Shown here piece by piece: positions 38,401-48,588 of a stretch of DNA of 64,000 bases (its first letter is position 1; every line of letters starts with the position of its first letter). This stretch comes from Acanthaster planci (taxonomy: Eukaryota > Echinodermata > Asteroidea > Valvatida > Acanthasteridae), in NCBI RefSeq assembly GCF_001949145.1, contig NW_019091370.1, positions 693,432 through 757,431 on the forward strand, written 5' to 3'. A program made the translations under genes and the position numbers. The notes below the pieces were generated by a model that saw only the letters and a program-made list of their open reading frames with translations, searched no databases and was not told the DNA's origin.

Positions 38401-41400
38401 CACGAAGACATCCTGTTTTAATATAAGAAGTAGTAGCCAATATATGAGAAGGTCAACCTTGTTCTCTAGTCTGGTTCCAAACATAGTGAGGAAAAATGAG
38501 ATAAGCATAGCAAGATCTGTATCTAAAATGGGAAAAAAAGCAGATTTTTGGCAGCATTTTAGACTGATCTTCTTTTTTTTTCTTGTTTTACTTTGTTCAG
38601 AGCCTTGCTGTACTCCAGGAACCAGACTTGACAAGGTTGTCGTCTCTAGAGGATGAAAATGAGTACCTAAGTTCAACGGGTCTGGTGACTTACAATGACC
38701 TTGAAAGTGACTAGTATTTCCCTCGAGCCATATATCGCTCAAATAAAATAACTTCTGCCCAATTACATCCTGGACCTGAAGTCAATCAGATCTGTTTTGG
38801 ATCTTGTACACGGAAATGTGCCGTTATTTTCCACCTTAATATGCAAAGTGTGGGTGTGGTGCCTACTGTGTACTAGATTACACTTGTATATAAAATACAG
38901 AAGCCTCGAAACTATTGCATTGTGACTGTCATCCTCTAGCAACTTTTATTGGGATAAAGAATCTAAACAAGTTATTGGTTGGTCTGTTTGTCTTTTCAAG
39001 GGAAGTAACATTGTCCAAAATGGCTCCTTCATTCTGTTGCTGTCAACATGTATGTTATGAACACATCAAGAAAGGCAGTTTCATCCTTACCGGTCGTTAT
39101 TAGATTACATGTAAATGTATTACTGATAATCTTAGAGGATAACAACACTTCTAATAATACAATGGTATGAAAAATCAACTCAGTTTCAATTCACGTATGT
39201 GCTCATTTTACCTGGCTGTAATGACAAAAAACCTCAGTAACTTCTTCCTGATAATGATGTACATGTACTCGGTCACATTAAAGTGCAATGCCAATGGGAT
39301 TTACCATATTCTTTAGTATAAGCGGTAGCTTTAGAAGTAGGGCCAAATAAGTCCTTCTGTTGAAGGTAGTATAATTGAAGATTCATTTTGAATACAACAC
39401 AGAGTTTTTACCTAATTATACCTTAAAATTTCTACTGCTAACTCCAGCTGTGCTGTATCATCAGCAAATAGTACATGGTGTGAATGAATGCCCTTCCAAT
39501 CTACTGGTATGTGCGGGATATTTTGGCAGTGAATAGGATTCACATCCAATGATTACGCTGATGGATTATAGAGTTTGCATATAATCATACCCTATTACAT
39601 ATAGTTCAGTATTGGAAAGTACATGTGTAAGAGTGTTTGTACAAGAACATAAACATGGACCAAATATAATTTGTGAGTTCTTTCTTGCCAGTTGTGTTTG
39701 AAGAACAAATCATCGTATTGTAATCTGGAGTAGGATGTCTAAATACAGTTATTTTTCTGTCTTGTGGAAACCAGCAAGATTCACCTACTATTGTCTTGTC
39801 TACGCTTGTCTTGTGTTGCATTTCACGATTTAATTGTAGCAATAATGGAGGACTTTGTCACCAGGAGACGATTGTGGGCACCATCAGGTTAATATCGTCA
39901 TGTCATTCTTGATCTATATACACTCTGTATATAATTTGACCCCGACACTGTCAATTGGTATTACTGCGGCTTAAATTTCAATTTAGTCTGCTATCCCAAG
40001 GTTAGTTTAATCAAAATCTTGAGTCCTGTGGGAAATCCTTTGCTATATTAATTGACTCGGTGCTAATCTTATGCCAGTAATCTTTGGTTTTGGAATGTCT
40101 TGTCATTTGTGCTTACGTTTATATTGGGGCTAGAAATACCTGATCTAACTCATTGGGTCAGTCGGAAAGAGATATTTTTTAGGTAGCAATGTTCCCCTCA
40201 GGAGTACCACATCACATGTTTATAAAAAAAAAAAGCAACCAAGATATCCAGCTATGCATTTTTTTTTTCAGATGGAGAGAAAACAGAGGACAGAAGAAAA
40301 GCGAAATCGTGACAGTAACTTCCAAGCTATCCTGATGGCAGATACAGTAGATCTCATCCCTAACACCGAGGAGTTTGAATGTCTCATCTGTTATACTCCA
40401 GTCCCAGCGGGAGAGGGAGTTTTGCTTCGAGAGTGTCTCCATACTTTCTGCGAGTGAGTATGCAGTCCCAAGTTCTGAAACATGTCAATGGGAGAGGTGT
40501 AGTGGTGGCCTCTCTGGTGGATCAACAGTTGAAGTATTGCCTCATGGCAACTAGACAGACTTGGCATGGGTGATGCTGCTTGACCTGCACATCTGGTGTC
40601 TTGGGTTCGAACCCTTCATGTGGAGACTCCTTGGATTGGCCCATCAACTTGCACTGAACATTGTGAATACATAACAGAGGGATGCACCCTTATGGTGCTT
40701 ACTTTAGATACAGTGAATCTATTGTGGTGCTACTTGATGGGTTCGAATCCCCATGATGAAACTCCTTGGATTGGCCCATCAATCCTTACTGTGTATTATG
40801 AATTAGAAGGGTGTGACTTTAGAGTGCTGACCTTAGTGACCTATAATGGTCCAACTGATGTCAAATTTGGTCCGCTTGATTTTCCCTACAGAGAGAAGGG
40901 TACATTTATTTAGAATATGACAGTTTGGTACTTAATAACCTTTTGACTGCTTTTTTCTTTTCAGAGAATGTCTCAAGGGCCACATTTTGCACAACAGAGA
41001 ACCAGTGATAATGTGTCCATATGATGATGGGGCATATACCTGTCCTGAGGCGTTATTAGAAAGAGAAATCAAGGCAGTAAGTCAAACTTTGGAAAGTTTG
41101 TTCTTCTAGACGTTGAATGTACTCTGTATTGCTCCTTTTGAAAATGAAATTCTGCTGAATGGTATATAAATGCCAGAAAGACAGACGAGACATGACTTTA
41201 AAAGAAAAAAGAGCAACATTTCAGACAAATCCTTCTTTTTGTTTCTCCAAACAGCTTGTCAGCCCTGAAGAATTTGAGCAATACCTACAGCGTGGGCTTA
41301 CGGTAGCTGAAAGTCAAGACCCCAACAGCTTCCACTGCAAGACGCCAGACTGCAAAGGTTTCTGTTTCTACGACGATGACATCAACTTTTTCCAGTGCCC

Positions 41401-42751
41401 GATCTGCGGTAAAGAGAATTGCTTGACTTGTAAGGCCATCCATCAAGGGATGAACTGTAAGGAGTACCAGGATGACATACAGAGGAGGGCAGCCAATGAC
41501 AAGGCTGCATTGATGACTAAAAACATGCTGGAGGTAATCCAAGAGATAGATATGTGAGATTGAGTCAGGTTGGCAAAGTAGTTCTTTCCTTGCCTTCTAC
41601 CTCTGTGGTCCCGGGTTCAGTTCCCGGCCTGGTCCACCTGTGGAGTAGGTTTTCAGTCCCTACCTGACTCCGTGGGTTTTACCCAGACTATTCCTCTGGC
41701 ATTTTCCTCCCACCTCTATAACTGTAACTGCTTCTTACTGTCTCCCCTTTACTGATGTTGGTGAATGTGGGTCCTTAGGCGGCTGCCCGAGGCGCCCTTG
41801 TATGCCATCGGCTCAACCATGTTTAAATGTATTGATTGTTTCATGCTCAGTGTCTTCATTGCACAGCGTATTTGAACAGATCTATATGAAATTTGCACTT
41901 TATAAATGAATAAATTGTTATTATTATTATTGAGTAGGACAGACATACAAACAAACGGAACAACTGACAAACACACCCTAAAATGTGTAAAAGAGATGGA
42001 CATGAACTTGATACACTGACTCAGGGATCAGTGTTTGGAGAGAGAGGGGTCCCCTTGAAACGGGGAAAAACAAAACAATGTTAACAGTTTTTTCTTAAAC
42101 TTTGCTGGATACATAGGAATGAGGATTATTTAATCTCCAGAGGTTGTGTCACTTCCTGAGATTTTAGTTAATCCATTTTCCTGCACAACTGACCAGTCTT
42201 AAGATTAAAACATGGGGTGAATCCCCAATGGAATAAATTAACAGTTATTGATTCTGGGAAAATTTTGAGGGAAGAGGGGGCACTTTGGGGCAAGGCCAGG
42301 AAGTTTACTGTCTCTGTTCTTTCTCTTGGCAGAAAATGATCGCAAACGGGGAAGCCATGAGATGCCCCCAGTGCAGCATTATTATGCTCAAGAAGGAAGG
42401 CTGTGATTGGGTGATGTGCTCCATGTGTAAACTGGAAGTGTGCTGGATTACCAAGGGACCACGATGGGGACCAGCTGTGAGTCAATCTTTCTGTTTTTGC
42501 GCCATAAATCCCTTGAATTATGACAAAGATTTAATTCTACAAATCATGAAGAGTGGCGAGGTAGTGAAATCAGCAGTTGATTCTTTAAGAAAGTCGTCTG
42601 CTCAAAATATGTCTAAGACGTTTACGCATTACTGGCAGTTTTAATTTGTTTGTTTGTTTTTAATCACCAGGGCAACGGTGACATATCTGGTGGATGTAAA
42701 TGCCGTGTGAATGCCAAGCGATGTCACCCTAATTGCGCCAATTGCCACTGA
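27787..42751 (+). CDS. RBCK1: HOIL-1/SHARPIN-like protein: PH-like, LTM, UBL, NZF and RBR E3 ligase domains
   Basis: LUBAC-type RBR ubiquitin ligase subunit. Exons: 27787-27963, 29223-29418, 31071-31136, 31724-31819, 33756-33863, 34772-34922, 35460-35556, 36415-36619, 37078-37268, 37700-37879, (optional 38601-38684), 40272-40453, 40965-41076, 41255-41533, 42333-42476, 42671-42751. All phases match; about 754 aa (782 with the optional exon). Domains by approximate residue: PH-like 1-125; Pro/Ala-rich linker to 214; LTM 215-264 ([20 protein letters not shown]); UBL 265-365; NZF 430-458 ([20 protein letters not shown]); RING1 from Cys526; IBR about 595-660; RING2 with catalytic Cys about 704 ([12 protein letters not shown]). 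It ends CHPNCANCH exactly as human HOIL-1 does. Human HOIL-1 (510 aa) lacks the PH part; human SHARPIN (387 aa) lacks the RBR. The start is the first ATG after the acceptor at 27697. Confidence 0.93.
28925..29075. repeat. interspersed repeat family, copy B
   Basis: Contains caaatgaactgtgacaaaag, cattgttcacc and gactggacttgtg in the same order as the copy at 11520-11720. Located in the first RBR-gene intron. Confidence 0.65.
33177..33330. mobile_element. palindromic MITE-like element
   Basis: Two ~65-bp arms: the left contains ctccaagagtttgcaatgcg and ttggccaatcac, the right gtgattggccaa and cgcgttgcaaactcttggag. They are separated by only about 20 nt. The whole could fold into one long hairpin. 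Sits in an RBR-gene intron. Confidence 0.75.
34053..34296. repeat. 61-bp minisatellite, four copies
   Basis: The start motif aggatcaatcctgcttgg recurs at 34053, 34114, 34175 and 34236 (exactly 61 bp apart). Each unit continues with ttgttgtttgtggtta and tacctacatgacctt. Copies are over 90% alike. Intronic, 480 nt upstream of the LTM exon. Confidence 0.92.
34772..36619 (+). CDS. RBCK1: RBR gene exons: LTM and ubiquitin-like domain
   Basis: Exons 34772-34922, 35460-35556 and 36415-36619. The LTM (LUBAC-tethering motif) segment [20 protein letters not shown], then [14 protein letters not shown], parallels human SHARPIN LARAIAGGDEKGAAQ and HOIL-1 LTRAVAGGDEQVA. The UBL follows with [49 protein letters not shown] and VFLYLISAE. 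The LTM implies a HOIP-like partner encoded elsewhere. Confidence 0.9.
35079..35130. repeat. perfect 25-bp inverted repeat with 2-nt loop
   Basis: The arm 35079-35103 (cccaaggactgacaacctta plus aaagt) is exactly reverse-complemented at 35106-35130. The intervening dinucleotide is tg. Intronic between the LTM and UBL exons. The arms show no substitutions, suggesting recent origin or an assembly artefact. Confidence 0.9.
35900..36301 (-). pseudogene. LINE reverse-transcriptase C-terminal fragment
   Basis: A minus-strand open frame contains [20 protein letters not shown] and [17 protein letters not shown]. This is the typical end of non-LTR retrotransposon polyproteins (pattern RSFSVxGPxxWNSLP). 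It is truncated, with no polymerase core, so it is a dead 5'-truncated insertion inside an RBR-gene intron. Confidence 0.8.
37508..37590. repeat. (gttt)n microsatellite
   Basis: Repeats of tttg interrupted by ttggg/ggtg blocks, intronic, upstream of the NZF exon. Confidence 0.9.
38601..38747 (+). CDS. RBCK1: alternative terminal exon giving a SHARPIN-like isoform
   Basis: After a strong acceptor (ctttgttcag) an exon in phase with the NZF exon reads [20 protein letters not shown], then [17 protein letters not shown] and a TAG stop at 38712-38714. AATAAA follows at 38742-38747. A product ending here would be about 526 aa: PH-like, LTM, UBL and NZF without the RBR, which is SHARPIN's architecture. 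A phase-0 donor (ctg|gtgact, 38684/38685) inside the exon would allow inclusion in the full-length form instead. Transcripts are needed to show use. Confidence 0.6.
40272..42751 (+). CDS. RBCK1: RBR gene exons: RING1-IBR-RING2
   Basis: Exons 40272-40453, 40965-41076, 41255-41533, 42333-42476 and 42671-42751. RING1: [20 protein letters not shown] then LHTFCEECLKG. The IBR spans [17 protein letters not shown] and [24 protein letters not shown]2: [20 protein letters not shown] then [14 protein letters not shown]. The HOIL-1-specific C-terminal zinc cluster is [20 protein letters not shown]. All expected Cys/His ligands and the catalytic Cys are present. Confidence 0.95.
40590..40850. repeat. tandem tRNA-like SINE fragments
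   Basis: Two copies about 135 nt apart share gggttcgaa(c/t)cc (a tRNA box-B-like sequence) and actccttggattggcccatc. The first starts near 40597 and the second near 40728. Intronic, between the RING1 exons. Confidence 0.6.
41575..41936 (+). mobile_element. tRNA-derived SINE
   Basis: A tRNA-like head containing gtcccgggttcagttcccgg is followed by a conserved-looking body (gttttacccagactattcct, ggcggctgcccgaggcgccc). A tail ends tgaataaattgttattatta with an (att)n run. These are standard SINE features. In the intron before the RING2 exon. Confidence 0.7.
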
Positions 42752-45700
42752 CCGTAAAAAAAAGATTCCTACTTTGATGGAGCTTCGTAATACGAAATGG
42801 CATTCTTGCAGTTGTGTACTGGCCATGTGACCTTCCCTTGGGAATTGGATTGATGTTTATTGGCTTGTGGATCAGAAGGGAGTAGATTACAACGTAACTA
42901 AGAAGGAAAATAGCAACACAAAAACCAAACATCTTAAAAAGCTCCCAATCTTCTTAAATGCTCAATCTCAAGTAAACAGCACAATACTAACACTTCAACA
43001 CTCTGCATGCCCAAGTTATATTCAAAAGCATGATGACAATCTCAGCGTCTTTTCCCTGGCATATCTCCCTGATAAATCTGGCAGCCCAATTCATAGAACA
43101 AAGCAGTAGCATATTGAGGGAGATTGGGCAGAGGGGGTGCAAGTTTCCCCCATCCTGTAAACATGTTTCCAATCTTTGTATTAATGTTAGTATTCTTCTT
43201 AGGAAATTTCAATTTTTCGTTATCACAACGATACTAACAGATTTCCCGGGATGGATGGGGGGTAAGGCTTCTTTTACAGAGGACCAAGAGTGAGGGATAG
43301 TTGTTTTGCCTCCCCCCACTCAAGACCTTTGCCCCTCCCCCCACTCAAGACCTGGATAAGTCAGTAGGATGAAATTAGAGAGAAAAGAATAGGACAAAGT
43401 TCAAATTTTCACACTCAGCCTCTGTCAGCAAACAAATTAGTTACTTTAATTTTTGAGTGGTTTTGCAGTCACTTGACTTTCAATCGAATGACATTTTCAT
43501 AAATTAGAAGCTTGTTGGAACATTTAAAATTAATCTTCAAATGTGAAAAGGGTCGATTTTTGAGTGCAGGAAAAAGTGAAGCCAACTAAGAAAACATTTT
43601 TCAGTTGACCAGTTTGGTAATAAAACACTTTTTTATCAATCAATGCATGACTTGACTGGTATGACTTAAATGATTTATTTTTAACACTCTTTTGGATTGT
43701 GGGGGAATGTTTGTGTTTTGGGAAAAATATTACTGATGCATATAAAAAGAATATTGAATTCTGGCAGAAACAACTTCATTACCTTGTTATTACTTGCAAC
43801 CAATGCTGTAAGAATGTTCTTAACTTTTCCTCTTGCAACCTCAAAATAAAAAGTCGGCATTAATAAAATCTGATTTGCTGAGCAGTTTCCAAGCAAATTT
43901 TTGCGAGAGCTCCGTCATTCATGGTCATAATGACAAGTTTGTCGGTGTTTTCCCTCTCACTAAATGATGGTTTTTTTTGCGTCAATGTTTTCATGGACCG
44001 TTCATGTGTGGTTGATTTGTTAGAGATTTTTGTTCTTGTTTTTGTTGCATGTTTGCGTTATTGTTTTGTTTGGTTTTTCTGTATAAGCTTAAGCAGTCAA
44101 AATTGGATGGTCACTATAAGCTTCCGTAATTCAGTAACTCTCTCAGGGTACACGCCTATGAAAGTAATGTCCTTTAAACTTCTACTACAGCGGTCCATTT
44201 GATCAAATAACTCTCATGACTTTCATAATTGCCTTTCTTGTTTATATTTCAATGTAAGAAATAAACCTTTATGCAAGAACAAGTAATTTTTATTAATGTG
44301 CGAGGTTTGCCGTGTTTATTAATAATTGTAAATTTTTCTTCATATTTATATTGGGGGTTTGCACATTCGGCAATGAATAAGGTTTGGTTGGCCCAACACC
44401 ATCATCTCGATTTTATCGGTTTTTCTTTGTTTGTACAGATGTTCAAGTGAATATAAGTATTACAATGAAATCCTTCGGATCACCGAGCGCAGACAAAATC
44501 AACCAACTTATGACCTATCCATTGAGGTCTACTCTCCCGCAACAAATTCTTGTCGACATTTCCCTTTAGTTTTGATGGGTGGATGGCCTCTAAATTTCTC
44601 ACTGGTCGCCAAGCAACAATCCCTGTTATCGATCGCGCGAAACCGAATTGATCTCTTGTGCATACAGACCATTACCTGTACCTCTGCTCCTTTGTGTGCC
44701 GAAGGTCTTAGCAACTCTGAACAGAAAGCTTTTACAAAGTTCGATTTTTTTTCTTTACCGCCCATTCACAACAGTTTCGTTTTTTGCTTTTCTTTCTTCG
44801 TGTCGAACACGATTAGTACGTGTAGTTGTAAGTGTTGAAGGAGTTGCCACCTGCGCATGTTGAACGAGAATTGCCGCGGAGTACTCATGGTGGATAGTAT
44901 TGGACACGAAGTTTATGTTGATCATTGTTGGCACAATTGTTGTACCGGTCGGCCTAGGGTCTACGTGTTGCCAACGCAGTCCATGTGATTTGGATCAGAT
45001 GAAACGAAAAGTACCAAAAGTTCATCCATTTATCTATCGTTTCATTGAATTGTAATCTCCAATATATCGATTATCAACTTGGAGTACCAACTCTTGCTGG
45101 CATCAAATTATTATCAAACGCCCGGTTTATCCGCATCAATATCGATATTCCTTGCGGGAGGTTTGTGTTGGATTGCTGCCATGACACACAGACAGGCGAC
45201 TTTGAAGGTTCCGTGATAAAAGTGTGGAGAGTGTACTTCATTTTGCCTGGGTAGGTTGTTTGTTTTGTTGTTGTTGTTACAGGTAAGAATCACGAGACTC
45301 CTAATCAAAACCACTTTATTATTTTCAAAACATTGTGTTCATTCATTTCAACCAAGTTGGTATGCGTACTGTTTTAACAAAAAGAGGAATTTTCGGAGGT
45401 CGCCAGATTAGTGTCGAATTGAGATATTGTTTCAAGACTCAAAATAATATTCCTTTGTGTTATAATGTATTGATAGCCTTTCTCTTCATAGACAATGCGA
45501 AATGAAACGGTTCTGCCCCTGTAACATGTCCTTGTTTATTTCCTGTGCTCAACTGTTCAGCTGAATTTCCATTTTATATTACCATCCAAGTTATTGCAGG
45601 CGCATGAAGTGTCAGTAGTTGTCGAATATACTGTATGTTATCACGTTTTTCACGGTCGCAAAACCACAACGAATTTCAATGTATTGCAATAACTATGTTG

Positions 45701-45931
45701 GATACAAATGGTATTAAATAAATAAAAAAAGTAAAATTAAAAAATTAATAAAAAAATCTTGAAAACTTCTTTTCCTTTAAGCTTTTGGTTTCTTTCTTTC
45801 AGGAATCGGCAACGCGACAGAATTGTCAAATCTTTTTCTCTGGGGAGAGTAACGGACATTACCATCCGACCGTTCCACTCTTCGTCGAGCCTTCATTGAC
45901 AAGATGCCCCGGCCTCCGCCTGGCTATCACG
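42752..45931 (+). other. RBR 3' untranslated region and spacer
   Basis: No convincing coding exon. Possible polyadenylation signals AATAAA are at 43845-43850 and 44260-44265. A CpG-containing patch (44630-44960, e.g. tcgatcgcgcgaaaccg) may mark the promoter of the next gene. Confidence 0.45.
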
Positions 45932-48588
45932 ATGCTATGGACAGTTGAGTGGACAAGACCAAGGTCAAGGAGTAAATCCTGTAGTAATCATTGCTCATGT
46001 CCAGAAGTGAATTCCGGTGGGAAACAAGTAGGGAGTGGCTTGCATCATCGGGGCGGAAACAGCTCTAGGCCAGGCGAGCTAAGACGAACAACCTCCAGGC
46101 TGTTCAGTAGATGGACTGTCGTCATTTGGATATGCTTCGAAATGGCTGGTCCAACACGAGCCAGTGAGTGTTATTTCTAAGATTGAAATAACGAAGGGGT
46201 CATTTTCACTGGATTATTTATCCAGTGTTCCTCATGTTTGTTGGGACCTTTTAAAGAGGTTACGTGTTAATTTTTACTTGCCATTCTGATTTAAGCACAA
46301 ACCACTGGTCCGTGATTTAAGTAAGTGTTTTGCTTTGATTATTCCTTTGTGGAGAGTTGCTCTTGGATTCTTTCAATTTTATTCGTTGGGTTTACGCAAA
46401 ATTAACGACAGCCCCTCATCCAAGGCGCGTCAGTATCATAAACCCAGAAGACCTAGTTGTATTGATAGTTCGTTCTTAAGATGGGATGTTCTGTTCTCGT
46501 GTAAGAGGATTTGTCACCACACGAGCCGTGGTTAGTCACCCAGATGAAACCTATAGGTGTTTCCCATCTCATCCATTTATAGGTGCTGCACCAACGACCC
46601 CTCCTGACGGAACTTCATCCACAACCCATCCGGATTCCACAACTCTCTCCAACTACACCGAGGACAGATTCAACAAGGTCTTCTACACAATGTTCTTCTT
46701 CCTCATGGTGCCCCTGGTTTCCTTCTTGACGGCCAATGCGATTAAGATCTTTTGCCCCGTGGGACAAGATCAGAGCAAGGCTTGGTGCAGATGTGGCAGG
46801 CACCGAGCCCAAGTCGATCCGGACAACGCCCCCGGAGACGACAACACCGAGACGGCCCAGAGAGACGAGCTGCGTCTAAGGAACGCCGTCTTCATGCTTT
46901 TCTCGCTGGACAAGACGGAGCAGGAGGAGAGAGAGGAAGAGGAAGAGAGAATGCAGATTGAGACAGCCTTGAAGCGGTTACAGGCTAGGAGGATGAGTAT
47001 GGCAGCGAAGCAGAGATTTCGCGACAACGTCCTGGATGCTAATGCGCAGACTGAGAGGACAGAAAGTCGGCTAGGCCTTCTGCCAGGCACAGCTGAACGC
47101 GTACTGGATACAGAAGATCGTCAAGATGTGGAGAGTAGGGGACAAGATCAAGGCAATGATGTGAATCTGATAACGAAATATGGTAAAGACGAAGCAGAGA
47201 AAAACCCAGCTTCAGCTCTGGAAGAAAACGGCGGCGACTTGCTTAGTTCTCTGACCACTTTGTCTCCAGAGGCCATCGCAGCTGAACAAACAAACGAGTT
47301 GGATAAAGGGAGCAAAAGAGGCAATGCAAAAGTTGAAAATGCAAAGTTTGTCAAGGGCGTCACGTCAAAACCAACAGCCAAATCGGATGAGAGTCGCATT
47401 AACAAGGAACAGGACAAAGCAAATATTGACGGAGAAGATCAAGGTAATACGGGAAAAACAGACTTAGGAGAAAGCACTGCGACTACTTCAATCAAGGCAG
47501 CGCCAGACAGCAAAGGCGTCTCAAGGAACAAAGGTTCAATTGCTGACGAAATCTCCATCAACAAACGAGAACAGAATAAACAAGTTTATAGTCGAGCCGA
47601 CATTCCAGACAAATGTACATCTCGGAAAGACAGCATTATTGCTACCTCAAGACATCAAAATGTGAATGACGGCTTGAGTGATTCACATAGCTATTTGTCA
47701 ACTGAAAATAGAGTCTCAAACGACCCAAAACAGGCGACGAAAAACTCTTCCGAAAATTCAAATCCTGATCCAAAAGAACAATATTTGAATGCTCCGAGAG
47801 AAAACCATCAAAATGTAGAAGTTGATGGCATCACAGGTACTAGTAAGAATAACAAAAGATGCCATAATTTGGAGGAGGATTTGAACGAGTCATTTAGTAG
47901 TACATGTTCTTCAAATGTCCATTGTGCCACCAAACAGTCGTTGGCGGGGGCCAAACAAAACTCATCTTGCCGTAATTCAGAAAAACGAAAGGTGGAGGCT
48001 CCGTCCAAGGGTCGGTCACATGTACCAGAAAGAGAGGATGATATTGTCGCAGGTGACGACTGTGTTGCCATGACAACTGTAAACCTAAAACAAAATATAA
48101 ATGTTGATAGTGCAAACGATACCACGAAACAGTCGCAGGAAATGTCTGCCGGAAACCCATCTTGCCAAGACGTAGAACATCATCTGACTGGTCACTCAAA
48201 ACACGCATTCGATGGTGCAGTTTTCAAAAGTAAATGCAACGATGATATCGGTCAGCAAACCAAACTAAAAGCCTCAGATGCCACACCACAGCCAGACACT
48301 GACCAATACAGCACTGATAGCAACCAGCGGACTGACCAGTCGGATGCTTTGTCTACCGAGCGTTCTTCCGCGGGTGCTGATGACCACCATAGCTGGGGGT
48401 CGTATAGGGATCTAGCCATCAACCGTCGACGGTCGAGTACACTTCTAAGTCGTGATGACACTGACGAGCGAGTGCCGCGGTCATCGAGCCAACAGTCCAG
48501 CAGCCCTAGTAGTCAACATGCTCTTCTTGAAGACAGGTGTTCACCCGTAGCCAGTCAGATGGGATCCCTGGAAACAATCACGATCTAA
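45932..48588 (+). CDS. predicted single-pass membrane protein with long disordered tail, family unknown
   Basis: Two exons, 45932-46163 and 46583-48588, join in phase 1 (donor gtgagtg, acceptor catttatag); about 745 aa. I do not recognise the family. The N-terminus is basic, with a short hydrophobic stretch (RWTVVIWICFEMAG). A Ser/Thr/Pro-rich segment (TTPPDGTSSTTHPDSTTLSN) with an N-glycosylation site (NYT) follows, then a strong transmembrane helix (VFYTMFFFLMVPLVSFLTAN, about residues 110-134) and a Cys cluster (CPVGQ...CRCGRH). A charged coiled-coil-like stretch (REEEEERMQIETALKRLQAR) precedes about 550 residues rich in Ser, Asp, Asn, Lys and Gln with no domain. The long second exon has no stop over 2 kb, which supports it being coding. 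The start ATG is uncertain; an upstream exon may exist. Confidence 0.6.

Noticed and set aside
41620-41650. Possible tRNA box B
   Set aside because: Followed by a SINE body and an (att)n tail; not a functional tRNA.
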